The position numbers were made by a program, and so were the translations under genes. 64,000 nt of DNA. Origin: Ryuthela nishihirai (taxonomy: Eukaryota; Arthropoda; Arachnida; Araneae; Heptathelidae). The notes under the pieces are model-generated. The model saw only the letters and a list, made by a program, of their open reading frames with translations, had not been told where the DNA came from and made no database searches. Location: contig JAWZYU010000125.1 in NCBI GenBank assembly GCA_038380435.1, positions 558,001 through 622,000 of the forward strand. Reading direction: 5' to 3'. This document shows, piece by piece, positions 40,522 to 51,524 of the stretch (position 1 is its first letter; each line of letters opens with the position of its first letter).

Positions 40522-41403
40522 ACTCTACCACAGGAATTTTAAATTTCTAGCATGAATAGATCGTTTGAAATATTCGTTAAAATATTTTGCGTTTTGCATA
40601 TTTAACGTCTTCTAAAGATGGAAATTATAACTTTCTAGGAGATTTGAAAACTGTGAATTCTAATATTTCATCAGTATCTATCCAATTCAAAATTTATCCC
40701 TCAGTTCTGTCTTAAACCAAAAGGTAATATTCTCTCCCAACTCTCATCCAGCTTTATTTCTACCAATGCAAATCTTTTAACTTTTGCCGTCCATCAACAT
40801 AATTAAAATATTAACAATATTTGTTTAAAATTTTCAATTTTTAAACCGTTAGGGAGCGCAATTATAACTAACGGAAAATGGAGATCACAATATTTTATCA
40901 ATGACTATCCAATCCGAAAAGAATTTTTAATTTCTCTGTGAAATCAAAAAAAATTAATATACGTCAAAGTGAAATATTATTAGCCTACTTTGTTAAAACG
41001 AGCTAGATAAAACATGATAAGTTTCTAAAAACTTATCATTATTATTATTTAAGGAAAAAAAGTCTGAATATTTGAATGCACACTGATAGTTTTAAGTCAG
41101 TGCCGAAACTAAAAACGTGCACAGGCACAGGGCGCAGAGTGATGAGGGGGGAAATATTTGAAAAATATATTAAATAATATTTTCAAAATTAAATAATTTT
41201 TTATAACAAAATTCCTACGAAAATAAGCGACTACAAAGGGAGCAAAATTCACAAAGTATTTTTTTTTCTAGAAAAATTAATGACGATTACTCTGACGGTA
41301 ATGAGCTCTTCATTTGCTCATGAAAGCGAATATATATATATATCACTGCATTGAAATTGAATGAAAATATTCAAGCACTTTTCTTGCATTAATAATAAAA
41401 AAT
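40522..41403. other. AT-rich, no supported gene
   Basis: No coding frame. Lies between the two inverted blocks at 40.4 and 41.4 kb. Confidence 0.35.
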
Positions 41404-41490
41404 GGTTTGATATACGATTCCTCGCCTTACGTATGAATATTCGTCAAAATGCCGCAGTGCAAAGAGAAAACTTTGCATAAAGCCTTAAAT
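41404..41490. repeat. Inverted partner of the 40.4-kb block
   Basis: GATTCCTCGCCTTACGTATG and ACTTTGCATAAAGCCTTAAA are the reverse of sequence at 40360-40474. Together they could be ends of a 1.1-kb element or the outcome of local template switching. Confidence 0.65.
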
Positions 41491-42280
41491 AGTTAACAAC
41501 GTTGCTTTTCAGAGCTTAACAAAAAAATATTAATCAAATTAATTTTAACAAAATTTCAGTGGTAGTTATATTTCTATTTTAAACCTTTATTAAAATTTCT
41601 CCTTGTTATTTCTTCCCGACTCTGATTCAGACTGATCACTTCTCTATACTAGGATCTTTGGATTAGAGAGAACTGAAGGGGAACAGCGAAAACGTGGCCT
41701 GACTTCTCTACCCTTATTAGTTTGTAGCTCGGCGAGGGAACGTTAAGAAATCACTTCTTGATATTTGCACAGCTCTTGTAGCTTAGGGAAGCAACCAACG
41801 GCTAAGTCGGGGGATTAATCTTGAAAGAGCTACCCTAAGTAGACGGTGACCTGCTCCAGTCGCTGTGGTGATGGCGCAAAGTAAAGCATGTCTTGCACAA
41901 ACCATTCAGGGAGTGGAGAGCTATAACTCGTCTCCCTAACGAGAAGTGTATACATATAAATGCTTAGTAGACAAGAGTTAGCGTTTATCTCATTTCCCTA
42001 CTTGTTGCCAAGACCGCTGACGTGTATAATTCGGTAGTGAATAACTGTTCGTTTCGCAATGTAAAGCTTTTCAAGATGCAATTATAGTAATGATGCTTTG
42101 ATGTTATTATCGCAATGGCACTGCGTATATTTACCAAAGGCTAGAAAATTGGATACTAATATAATGATTAGGAAAAATAATAACAGCAATATTTCACGTG
42201 ATATTGACATAAAAAATGGAGAAAACAGGAAAATCGGTTTACTGACGAAGAGCAGACTAAACATCTTCATAACACTTGGC
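41491..42280. other. Unclassified, no supported gene
   Basis: GC rises at 41640-41960, but no frame or motif was recognised. The 92-codon plus frame at 42098-42373 runs into the foldback element and is not supported as a gene. Confidence 0.3.
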
Positions 42281-42282
42281 GT

Positions 42283-42625
42283 GCAACTAAGTTATAACTT
42301 TATCATAATTAATCCTCACATCCTAATATTTTTAATATTTGTTTCTAACATTATAACTGGTGTTTTTCAACACTAATCTATACTAATGTTTATGTATAAA
42401 TATATATTATATAAAGAAAAATTATTCGTTGGTATTAGCTATCGTTATGAAAATGCCAATTAATACAAATAATTTGCTCTCTAAATAATGCATATTTATA
42501 AATAAATGTTTAGTAATAATAATAGAAAAAAAAGTGTGAATTTCGGACTACCTACGCTGACGTTAAGACTGCTTAGGTAGGCTAGTCAGTTTTACGGCTT
42601 TTCTTTATAGGAGGTATTGGCAGGC
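42283..42625. mobile_element. Foldback element, family G
   Basis: CTAAGTTATAACTTTATC, ATAACTGGTGTTTTTC and TATACTAATGTTTATG on the left pair with TAAATGTTTAGTAATAATAATAG and GACTGCTTAGGTAGGC on the right. Moderately diverged, non-coding. Confidence 0.55.
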
Positions 42626-42664
42626 TACTTAGTTAAAACCACGCCAGAAAAAAAGGAAGGAAGG

Positions 42665-43524
42665 TTCATTCATAGTTCGGTAGTAATGGAAAGAAGCAGG
42701 TTTTTACTTCATCACATACTATTAGATATTCTGCTTGAACTGCTCTATTACCCACTCTGTAGTAGATGACGATCAAATAGTCCCTTGATTGTCTTCACCC
42801 TGATTTCGGTGAAATGATAAGTTCGCGGATTGTTACACCCGTACCGACGTATGCCTCAGACTTGCTGCGACAAGTGGTGTACAGAAATATGTCCAACAAT
42901 TCACGCACTACAGTTGTATAGGGACGAACGACACAGTTTATTCACACTATATGCAATCACGTTCTGGGGATGCTCTCGACTCCGTAGGCCTTTGCTGCTG
43001 CAAACAATTATGCAATGAGATGGAGAACCGCACTTTGCAGATTCTCGCTTTACCAACCTCAAACTCGGCGAAAGGATATCCAACCTTTACCTACAATGTG
43101 GTTCACTAAGAACTCACTTCAGTTCCACAGAACTGTATTTGATTCACCAAGAATCTTGATTCTCACATAAAATCGAACCCTCTCCTTACGGGCTTTTCTT
43201 TGAGTAAGAGCGACGTCCCATGACGTGTGTTCAAACGTCCTTCCCGTTTGACAGCAACGCTCAAGACTGTCCTTTTCTTATTGCTCGGCTCGTCTCCAGT
43301 TCTCACACTCGCGCCCCAGACTAGTTGTAAAAAGCCATAAAAAGGCTTTTGGGACTCGTTATCTCATGAAAGCAACCAACTCAGACCCGAAAACAACATC
43401 TGTGAGTCACATCCCCACAATAGCACTTCCCAAAACATACTTTATGCATAAAAATATTAACAACAACAAAAGTACAATAAAATGTAACAATAAATAAAAA
43501 TAAATAAATTAGAGGGACGTGACA
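42665..43524 (-). mobile_element. LTR-like repeat H, copy 1
   Basis: 42831-43524 starts TGTTACACCCGTACC and ends GGGACGTGACA, i.e. TG...CA with inverted ends (TGTTAC / GTGACA), the usual LTR termini. Sequence shared with copy 2 at 62.4-63.25 kb includes GCCTCAGACTTGCTGCG, AATCGAACCCTCTCCTTA and GTGTTCAAACGTCC. Homology also continues left of the LTR-like end to about 42665 (AATAGTCCCTTGATTG), as a leader would. No gag or pol was seen; probably a partial LTR retrotransposon on the minus strand. Confidence 0.5.
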
Positions 43525-44041
43525 ATCATTGTTTAAAATTTTTAAACGAATAATATAAATAATTTGCTTAAAACTTAACTACTAACTGTGTAATTTAATA
43601 TTTTAAAGAATAAACAATTTCTAACTTACCACATCAAAAAATTATTATTTACTTTAAAATAAATAGCTACCGGTAGTTTTTTCATATATAGAATATTAAT
43701 TAAAATAGCTAACTTTTTACCTCAATTCTGAATAAAAGAAAATGGATTTTTTAAATTCATTCGCTTATTGTTTCTTTTACTTGTCACTCTTTCGCCAATG
43801 AATGTGGAATGAGCGACGTTAATTTTATTTCTTTTCGTTTATTTATTTATTTTTCCATAATGTTTTCTAGTACAAAATCAAATCTTGCAAGCTAAAAAGC
43901 TTGTTCGAAGGAATCCAAATGCAGAGTGCAATCAACCCTCATAACATTATAAATTAAACTCAATATTTACAATTAAATGATACCACAGTGTACAACGGCT
44001 GTCTGCTTACCGTGATTAAATAGGATAAAAAAAAACGTCTC
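43525..44041. other. AT-rich, no supported gene
   Basis: Contains family T-like blocks near 43600-43740 (ATAGCTACCGGTAGTTTTTTC). Nothing coding. Confidence 0.35.
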
Positions 44042-44046
44042 GGTAA

Positions 44047-44121
44047 GCGATCGGCGAGCAAAGGGGACTAGCGAGCAAAGGGCGAGCAAAGGGGACACTT
44101 TCGGCGAGCAAAGGGGACTAG
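44047..44121 (+). repeat. GGCGAGCAAAGGGGAC short tandem array
   Basis: Four imperfect copies of GGCGAGCAAAGGGGACTA with short spacers. Confidence 0.85.
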
Positions 44122-44140
44122 TTTTTAAAAAAAATATATA

Positions 44141-44358
44141 CAGTCGCTCAAATAAATATCCGAACACTATGGTTGATTACAGAATTCAGAAAAAAATATC
44201 TGGAAAATGGTTTTTTTTAGAAATTAGTGATCTGACAACCTTCGTGTACAGTACACAAAGGTTGCCAGATCACTAATTTCAAAAAAAAAATCGTTGCCAG
44301 ATATTTTTTCTGAGTTCTGTATTCAAACATAATGTTCGGATATTTATTTCAGCGACTG
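44141..44358. mobile_element. Mariner-type foldback MITE (218 bp)
   Basis: Almost entirely two inverted arms: CAGTCGCTCAAATAAATATC on the left, and on the right in reverse CAGTCGCTGAAATAAATATC. The arms continue through TCCGAACA and AGATATTTTTTCTGA to the centre (GATCTGACAACCTT and AGGTTGCCAGATC). TA borders both ends. No loop coding. The arms are well conserved, suggesting recent activity. Confidence 0.92.
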
Positions 44359-45136
44359 TACTTATGCAAAATGTTGTTTTGTGTTCCTACTATAATGATA
44401 CATAAATTATTGGTGTTTTAATAGCGAATATGTGAACGATGTGCTCATGATTCTTTTGTTTAAAGAGTTGGGTATGTTTAAATAAACATAACAGTAAATT
44501 ACATTTTAATCAAAAATTTAAATTGAACAAAGTGATACGAAGGTTCGTGTTCAAATCTGTAATCTTTTTAAAAGCATTAGTTTTCCTTTTGTTTGAAACA
44601 GATTTGCAAGCGTCACTCTCTTTTTTTTATCTATGTGGAATGTTGGAAATTAAACAGGAATCTGGACGGTAAATTTAGTCCCTTGTTACCGGCCATAAAA
44701 TATCTGAACTTATGTATGTGCTTTCTGTTTTTCTTGTTATAGTTGTTTTCCTTTTTGCGCTTCTGTTCCTACTATTTAAAGTTTTACATGTATGAAATTT
44801 TCTTGATATATATACATATATGTATTGGTTTTAACTGGAAATAAAATGCTACTACTGCTACTACTTTTGTATTGCTTTTTGCTTGAAACTTGTCGGTTTA
44901 TCAGTTTTTTGATTTATCAAAACAGTTGTTTCACCATATCTTTCGAACGCAACGGATAAACTTAATGATTTATGTTTCAAAAGAAAGCGGGTGAAGCGGG
45001 GACTCTCATAGGTTATAACAAATTGACTCCCATTCTTAACTCCCCCCCCCCCCCCCTAAAAATGGAGAAATATAAACATCATTGTTCCGTTATATTTTCG
45101 GACACGAGGGGCCAAAGAAACGGGCTATGCGACGTG
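44359..45136. other. AT-rich, no supported gene
   Basis: Includes a 15-C run at 45043-45057. 44920-45100 shares diffuse similarity with 45580-45870 and 57620-57800 (TTTCGAACGCAACGG; TGTCTTTCGAAAGCGAGGG), an unclassified repeat. Confidence 0.35.
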
Positions 45137-45148
45137 GGGAATATTGTG

Positions 45149-45534
45149 GATTGGATTGTTTTACCTCTGAGCGGCACTTTTTTGCACACCATGGGCTAAA
45201 TGGCCAGGTCACATGGACCCCGAAGGCCCAGAGAAGGTTGGGGGAGGGGACCCACTGGAACAGCTGTTGGTAGACAGATGGTAGCCTCCCGTCAAGGCCA
45301 TCCAGCGTGTTCTTTAAGGTGCACAGGGTATGGCTCTCCCACACACGGGGCCACGGCTTAACGTCCCATCCGACGGACGGCGGCCTTTCTAAGCCCATCG
45401 GTGTCCCCTACTGACCGTGGGCAGGGCGGGGAATTTTGCGGAGATAAATCTCAACACTGACCCAGCTGGGACTCGAACCTGGGAACTACAGATTACGAGC
45501 CTCGCGCGCTACCGACTGAGCCACCCCCGCCCCC
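45149..45534 (-). mobile_element. SINE-A, full length
   Basis: From GATTGTTTTACCTCTGAGCG to CCACCCCCGCCC, flanked by GGGAATATTGTG at 45137-45148 and 45535-45546 (12-bp target duplication). A box TGGCTCAGTCGG and B box GGTTCGAGTCCC are intact on the minus strand, so it could be transcribed by pol III. Confidence 0.95.
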
Positions 45535-45932
45535 GGGAATATTGTGAACAATAAATATATACTTCTTGCTATCTTCAACCTTAAAACACGAGAATTTGGA
45601 AAGTCGTTCTTCTATTATGTCTTTCGAAAGCGAGGGCCTAAAGTTTAGAGTTAGGTGTCAAATGAAAGTTCATATGAATGACCATCGCAGACCATCACCA
45701 TTCTCCCATCCCACGGAAATGTGACGAATTTTCGAGAGGAATCCATGTTAACGAGTTATGTCTAAAATTAAAGTTTGTGACGTCTCCAACGTAATGGGCT
45801 ACCTCAAACACGACTCCAAAGAAAGCGGGAGGGAAAATGTGGCCAATGTTCAAGAGTCATATATCAAATGAAAGTTTCCGAAGAGAGATATTTTTAGTGA
45901 GAGAGAAAAAAAAGAATAAATTAAAAAATCGT

Positions 45933-46220
45933 TAATGTTAGGAATTCTGAGGACAAATTAAAATCTCTATATTTTATATAATTTTATGTACTAGAGTTAA
46001 TCTTAGAAATTCTCTGGAAAATCTCTACTCTCTACCATTTTAGGAACTATTGTTAATGTTAAGATTTCTGTGGACAAACAAAAACCTCTTTATTCTATAC
46101 CATTTTGTGAACTAGAATTAATCTTAGAAATTCTCTGGGCAAACTAAAATCTCTTTACCATATAGCATTTTATGAATTATTGTTAATCTTAAGAATTCTG
46201 TGGACAAATTAAAATCTCTC
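45933..46220 (+). repeat. Minisatellite, about 63-bp unit x4.6
   Basis: Repeats of GTTAATCTTAGAAATTCTCTG then GACAAACTAAAATCTCT and ATACCATTTTATGAACTA. Unit starts are near 45933, 45996, 46052, 46118 and 46182. Units are diverged and odd and even ones resemble each other more (AGAAATTCTCTGG against AAGAATTCTGTGG), so it may be a higher-order array. Confidence 0.85.
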
Positions 46221-46417
46221 TATAACTCCCACGTTAATTAACAGAGTTAAATTTAACATACTATCACAAAATATATCAAATTCCTCATCATCATCAAACA
46301 AAATAAATGTTTCCTCTGGAAATGTTCGAGTCTTTCGACCCTCTCCTCCAGATGGCAAGGTTGGATAATGCCAAGAAGCTGATGACGTTTATGTTACAAA
46401 ACCTCGATAAAAAATTC

Positions 46418-48190
46418 TTAAATCCTATGGAAAAGATTCGCATCATGTAAAAATTTGATTGTTTCATTATAGCAAACTTTGCGAATAATCAGATCTTCCT
46501 GTCCAAGTAAACTGTGCAGACTTAGTTTAAAGATGTTTTCTCTTTGTAATCTTGCTATTAAGTTGTTTCTCTGGATCGAGTGAGCAGTACAATTCAGCAA
46601 AACATGAATCACCGTTTCCTTTACGTTGCACGTCTGGCAATTGGGGGAAAGAACTTTTCTCATCTTGAAAAGCGAGTCATTCAAGAGTGATGCACCTGTT
46701 CTGAGTCTGATGATGCACACAAAATTTCTTCTTGAAAGGTGCAGATTATTTAATGGAAGGATCTTGTTCTTTGCTAATTGTCGATGATTGATCTTTCTTT
46801 CAGCGATAACTTGGAAGTGATGCTGGAAGTTCTCCTTCAGCTTTCCTTTATTTAATTTAGAAACATATAAATTACCAATTTGCAGCTGAAGGTATTTTTC
46901 ACTGTTAAGGGCCGACTTTGCTAAAAAATCAGCAATTTCGTTTCCCTGGACACCTACATGTCCAGGGATCCATTGCAAAGCAATTGTGGATCCTTTATCA
47001 ATATATTTGATCGATGGTCTCACGGATGTTTAAGAAAAGCCCATTGTTCTTGGAATGACATTGATCTTCACGGAGAAAAAAAAAGATAAGCTACTATCTG
47101 CAAGTACAACAAAATTAGATTTTGGTTGTTTAAAACACTACTTTAGAGCCATAACAAATACAATTAACTCAGTAGTCATAACATCTGAGGCACCTTGCAG
47201 CCTGATAGCTTCAAAGTGAGATATTTCTGAGCCCCAGAAAGCTGCTCCAGCTCTTTGTGTTAACTTGTTTAAAGATCTGTCAGAGAAAATCTTAATATGA
47301 TTTTCATATTTTTGTTCTATTAGCTCCTGAGCAATAATTTTTTGAACTGAGCTATCAAGTTCTTTTTTAGATGTAAAACCTGGATTGGAATCAAAACAAT
47401 CAAATTGTTGAAAGGTCCAAGGAGGTTTTGCAGAAAGTTTGTCCACCTCATAACTTTGTGCTGAAATCAAATCAAAGAGGGGATGTCGGCGGATGGAAGT
47501 AGTTACATCGCTGATCTTCTTTCCTGATCCAAAAATGGATCTTTTCAGTCACTGGGTGATATTCTTGTTTGAAGAGCAATCTTGAGAAGTGTGAAAACAG
47601 CACATAGGGTCTTCTGATGGATAGAGGTGGAATATTAGCTTCAGCCTTCAGAGAAATAGATGGACAAAGACTTAACTGGCCCAAGCAGATTCTTAGAGCT
47701 TAGTTTTGAACAGTTTGCAGCTTTTTAACAAGGGAAGGGCTAGCACTATCCAGTAGAAATATTCCAATCTAGATCTTAAAATTGATCTGTAAAGATAGAT
47801 CATTTGACGAGGCGATGCTCCATTCTTGCTGGGCGTAATGCATCTTAACATGTTAATAATAGGTTTAGAAGTGGAGATCAGTTGACGAATATAGGAGTTC
47901 CATTTGAGTTCAGAGTCCAGTAGGATTCCTAAATAACAGTGTTCTTTCACAACCTGCAGGGAACGTTCCTTGTAATTAATAGAAATATCTGGAAATGGTC
48001 GATGGCTACAAAGAGGAATTACTAGTCTTTTCTTCGGATATTTACAGTCCTCATGAGTCAAAATATTTAACAGTCTCATTAAAAGCGGATTGTAGCACCG
48101 ACTGGAATCTGGCTATGCTTCTACCAATGTACCAAATGACAATGTCGTCTGCATTCCATATATTGCAAATTTTTTGTCGAATAGCTAATT
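46418..48190 (-). pseudogene. I-like LINE ORF2: RT end, RNase H, Cys/His terminus
   Basis: Minus-strand order. NADDIVIWYIGRSIARFQ (48.15 kb) is the RT catalytic box with Tyr changed to Asn. KEHCYLGILLDSELKWNSYI (RT thumb) follows at 47693-48079. RNase H comes next: IKIFSDRSLNKLTQRAGAAF (Gly of TDGS lost), MTTELIVFVMALK (Glu), NFVVLADSSLS (Asp) and LQWIPGHVGVQGNEIADFLA (His/Asp). Then CQTCNVKETVIHVLLNC and the end FLHDANLFHRI, stopping at 46418. Stops and shifts near 47030-47140, 47470 and 47690 break it. Longest remnant of the family also seen at 0.4, 4.3, 26-27.8 and 51.6 kb. Confidence 0.82.
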
Positions 48191-48292
48191 AAAATTTTAC
48201 TAGTAGCTTTGAAATAGAACATGCAAATTCCAAATTTTCAAGCATTAATAAAATAATTTCAAATTTATTTAAGAATAAGAATAGTTTAATTC

Positions 48293-48965
48293 AGTGGTTC
48301 CCATTTTGCTGCTCGCGAATCCTTAATGGTTCGCGCTGAAAACTCTGTAACGGCACCTTAAGCAGTAAAGAATTGTCAAATTATGTTAGAAATATATTTT
48401 TCCTCTGTGACTCTAAATTTTAGGTTTCATAAGTATAGGGTATTAAAATTTGATATTTTATAATTATAATTTTCTAATGCAAATTTTAATTTGCAGCTTT
48501 TTTTAAGTCATTATTACCCTGGGATTGGGGCAGGGTTGGCTCAGTCGGTAGCGTGCCAGGTTCCTAATCTGTAGTTCCCAGGTTCGAGTCCCAGTTGGGT
48601 CAGAGTTGAGATTTTTCTCCGCAAAATTCCCCGCCCTGCCCACGGTCAGTAGGGAACACCGACAGGCCGTCCGTCGGATGGGATGTTAAGCCGTGGCCCC
48701 GTGTGTGGGAGAGAGCCATACCCTCTGCACGTTAAAGAACACGCTGGATGGCTTTGGGAGGCTACCATCTGTCTCCCAACAGCTGTTCCAGTGGGTCCCC
48801 TCCCCCAACCTTCTCTGAGCCTTCGAGGTCCATGTGACCTGGCCATTTAGCCCATGGTGTGCAAAAATGTGCCGCTCAGAGGTAAAACAACCCAACCCTG
48901 GGAATTCGCAACACATTTTTTTGGTTGCAATGGGTTGGCGGAATAAGAAACATTAGGAACCACTG
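48293..48965. mobile_element. hAT-type element with nested SINE-A
   Basis: The left end CAGTGGTTCCCATTTTG and the right end in reverse CAGTGGTTCCTAATG are hAT-like terminal repeats. Flanks GTTTAATT (48285-48292) and GTTTAAAT (48966-48973) are an 8-bp duplication with one change. Outside the SINE only about 300 bp remain, non-coding, so it is a MITE. Confidence 0.8.
48525..48894 (+). mobile_element. SINE-A, near full length
   Basis: Head GGTTGGCTCAGTCGGTAGCG, B box GGTTCGAGTCCC, core lacking part of GGGCTTGGAAAGGCC, tail AAAACAACCCA. Flanked by ACCCTGGGA (48516-48524 and 48895-48903). It sits within the hAT-type element. Confidence 0.93.
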
Positions 48966-48973
48966 GTTTAAAT

Positions 48974-49597
48974 GATATTTTTTTATCTTGAAAGAAAACT
49001 TTCATTTCAGATTCTATTATAATCCTGAAACTGTAAGATTAGTGAAATCCCTTTCGCCGTGACGTCATTAGCGAGAGCTTTCCAGTCTGTTTAATCCAGA
49101 AGTTCTGGTTAAGCGAGCATATGGTTAAACTCCCACACGTTCCACTGGTAGTGCGCGGCTACATAGATGGCAATTAATGCTCGATTCTTGTAACGCAAGA
49201 AAGCTGCAGTCAAGCGTGATATACATCATTAATTGAAAAGCAATGAAATGCTCGAAGGATGACACCAGAAAAGTCAAAGGCTAACGACGTGTCCAGTACG
49301 ACATTTGTCAAGGCCGCGCGCTTATGGATTAACGATTACGTGAGAACCTTAATTAGTTGTGACAAGTGTAGTTGTCGGCAGGCTTGCTGATCAATTTGTC
49401 GAGTTCAAAAACTATCGCTTTCAATTAAAATTCCCATTTGTTCTAGACACTCAAATTTCTCACTAAACTAAGATTTCCAATAGCAAAAAATTTTAACACA
49501 GGAAAAACTGCTGATATTGTATTAAAGCACTCAGTAAGGCGTTTAACGGGACTATTCATTTGGTAAAATTTTTATATAACTCTATAAATATGTGCTG
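48974..49597. other. Unclassified, no supported gene
   Basis: Moderately GC-rich at 49050-49420, no long frame. I see no match elsewhere in the window. Confidence 0.3.
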
Positions 49598-49692
49598 AGG
49601 TCCTGCCATCCTCTCAGACCTACTATGGCATATAAACTGACAGGCTCCTGTCAGACCTCTGTGGCAAGCAGCTGCTTGAGGGGGTATTTTTT
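49598..49692 (+). mobile_element. SINE-B, 5'-truncated
   Basis: Starts GCTGAGGTCCTGCCATCC and ends GCTTGAGGGGGTATTT; the head is missing. With the minus copy at 49950-50166 it forms an inverted pair around 250 bp of AT-rich DNA. Confidence 0.88.
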
Positions 49693-49949
49693 TTTTATTT
49701 ATAAATATGACTATTTATATGCTGAAAGTTATATGTAAATCTACAAATGACAATTTATATGCTTTGAAATTTTAAACTATTTTTAAAATAATGTTTTTTA
49801 TAGAAGAAAATTTTATATAATTGTAAAGGTATGCACAAACGTATTTTGGAAATGGGTCGAATAGAACAAAATATTTAAATTTGTTTATTGCACTTTACTT
49901 GTCATAGGTTGAAATTTTATGTAGCTATAAATATAAAAAAAATAATAAA

Positions 49950-50166
49950 TACCCCCTCAAGCAGCTGCTTGACCACAGAGGTCTGACAGGAGCCTTCAGT
50001 TTATATGCCATAGTAGATGAAATATAGTTTATATGCCATAGTAGTTCAAATGCCATAGTAGACCTCAGCAGAAAAACGACACAATCATCCATGCCTCAAT
50101 CATGGGCTCGAACCCAGGTCCCTTAGATCAGTAGCCAAGCGCGCTAACCACTCGGCCACGGGACGG
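49950..50166 (-). mobile_element. SINE-B, near full length
   Basis: Minus copy from AATACCCCCTCAAGCAGC to CACTCGGCCACGGGACGG. The head has both boxes (sense GGCCGAGTGGTTAGCGCG and GGGTTCGAGCCC). A 50-bp stretch around ATATGCCATAGTAG is triplicated near 50000-50060. Confidence 0.9.
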
Positions 50167-50231
50167 CCTGTAAATATATTACTATTTAAAAGATGAAATT
50201 TATATATAACTAGCGGAACATGGTCTTTTAG

Positions 50232-50895
50232 CCGTCCCATGGCCGAGTGGTTAGCACGCTTGGCTACTTATCCAGCACCGTGTAAGGCATGGATGTTTGT
50301 GAAAGGATCTGGGTTCGAGCACCGTGTAAGGCATGGATGTTTGTGAAAGGATCTGGGTTCGAGCACCGTGTAAGGCATGGATGTTTGTGAAAGGATCTGG
50401 GTTCGAGCACCGTGTAAGGCATGGATGTTTGTGAAAGGATCTGGGTTCGAGCACCGTGTAAGGCATGGATATTTGTGAAAGGATCTGGGTTCGAGCACCA
50501 TGTAAGGCATGGATGTTTGTGAAAGGATCTGGGTTCGAGCACAGTGTAAGGCATGGATGTTTGTGAAAGGATCTGGGTTCGAGCACCGTGTAAGGCATGG
50601 ATGTTTGTGAAAAGATCTGGGTTCGAGCACCGTGTAAGGCATGGATGTTTGTGAAAGGATCTGGGTTCGAGCACCGTGTAAGATCATGGATATTTGTGAA
50701 AGGGATCTGGGTTGGAACCTCGTGTAGAGCATGGATGTTTGTGAAAGGGATTTAGGTTCGAGCTCCGAATAGCGTATGACGTTTGCATTCTTGTCATTCT
50801 GCTGAGGTTTCGCCACCCTCACAGAGCTTCTACTACGGTGTATTAAACTGACAGGCTCCTGTCAGACCTCTGAGGCAAACATCTGCTTGAGTAGT
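50232..50895 (+). mobile_element. SINE-B expanded by an internal B-box array
   Basis: Head GCCGTCCCATGGCCGAGTGG (A box) at 50232, then the tandem array (50273-50770) in place of a single B-box region, then the normal 3' part TTCTGCTGAGGTTTCGCC, GACAGGCTCCTGTCAGACC and ATCTGCTTGAG. So this is one SINE-B whose middle has grown by about 450 bp. Confidence 0.88.
50273..50770 (+). repeat. 44-bp minisatellite of the SINE-B B-box, 11 units
   Basis: The unit reads GAGCACCGTGTAAGGCATGG, ATGTTTGTGAAAGGATCTGG, GTTC. The B-box-like GGGTTCGAGC begins at 50311, 50355, 50399, 50443, 50487, 50531, 50575, 50619 and 50663 (exact 44-bp steps), then degenerate at 50709 and 50755. Differences between units are few. 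Because 44 is not a multiple of 3, the three minus frames all stay open and cycle, giving repetitive ORFs that are not genes. Confidence 0.97.
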
Positions 50896-51015
50896 AATGT
50901 CTTTATTAATGAAATCATTAAAACTCTACAAATATGACTATTTATATGTCATGATTTTTTTGCATCTCTACAAATATGGCAAATTATATGCTAAATGAAA
51001 AATAAAATAAATTTC

Positions 51016-51140
51016 CCCTCTAGGCAGCTGCTTGCCACAGAGGTATGACAGGAGCCTCTCACTGTAATACGTCAAAGTATCTAACACAAATAAACATCCA
51101 TGTCTTAACAGGGCAGGGCTCGAACCAAGACCATCTAGGT
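51016..51140 (-). mobile_element. SINE-B, 5' end lost
   Basis: CCCCTCTAGGCAGCTGCTTG to GGGCTCGAACCAAGACC. The A box is missing. Followed on the right by family T-like DNA. Confidence 0.8.
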
Positions 51141-51520
51141 ACATTAAACCCCAGACAGCCAAGGGAAGAAATGAGAAAAATTAATTATGCATAATGATTT
51201 AAATAATTCAATTTGTATCCAATTTAAGAAAATACTACTTATATTTCAATTTTATATAGTAAAATAATTTATTCAAATATTTATGAATATTTTAAGATAT
51301 TGACAAAAACTAGCGGTTGTGTTTTAAAGATAATCATTTAATAAACAGCTATATATATATATACATATATTTCTGCCAAAGCAGCTCGGTTTTTAGTTTA
51401 TTAGATGGCTTTGCCATCTAATTAAACTATTCTTTGCGTTAGAGAGATTTCTGCTTGGTAGTTAATAGAACTTCAGAGGAATGAACTCACTGCTTCAGGT
51501 CAATTGATCTGAACGTGGGT
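51141..51520. other. AT-rich with family T block and a hairpin
   Basis: 51150-51300 resembles a reversed family T MITE (AATTATGCATAATGATTTAA). 51396-51432 holds an inverted repeat, ATTAGATGGC TTT GCCATCTAAT. Confidence 0.45.
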
Positions 51521-51524
51521 ATAT

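Noticed and set aside
50273..50770. Regular array that could suggest CRISPR
   Set aside because: Units abut with no unique spacers, the DNA is eukaryotic, and the unit derives from a SINE head.
50251..50822. Three overlapping minus-strand ORFs with repeated PRSFHKHPCLT-like peptides
   Set aside because: They are the three frames of the 44-bp minisatellite; the unit has no stop in reverse and 44 is not divisible by 3, so the frames cycle through one another. Not a repeat protein gene.
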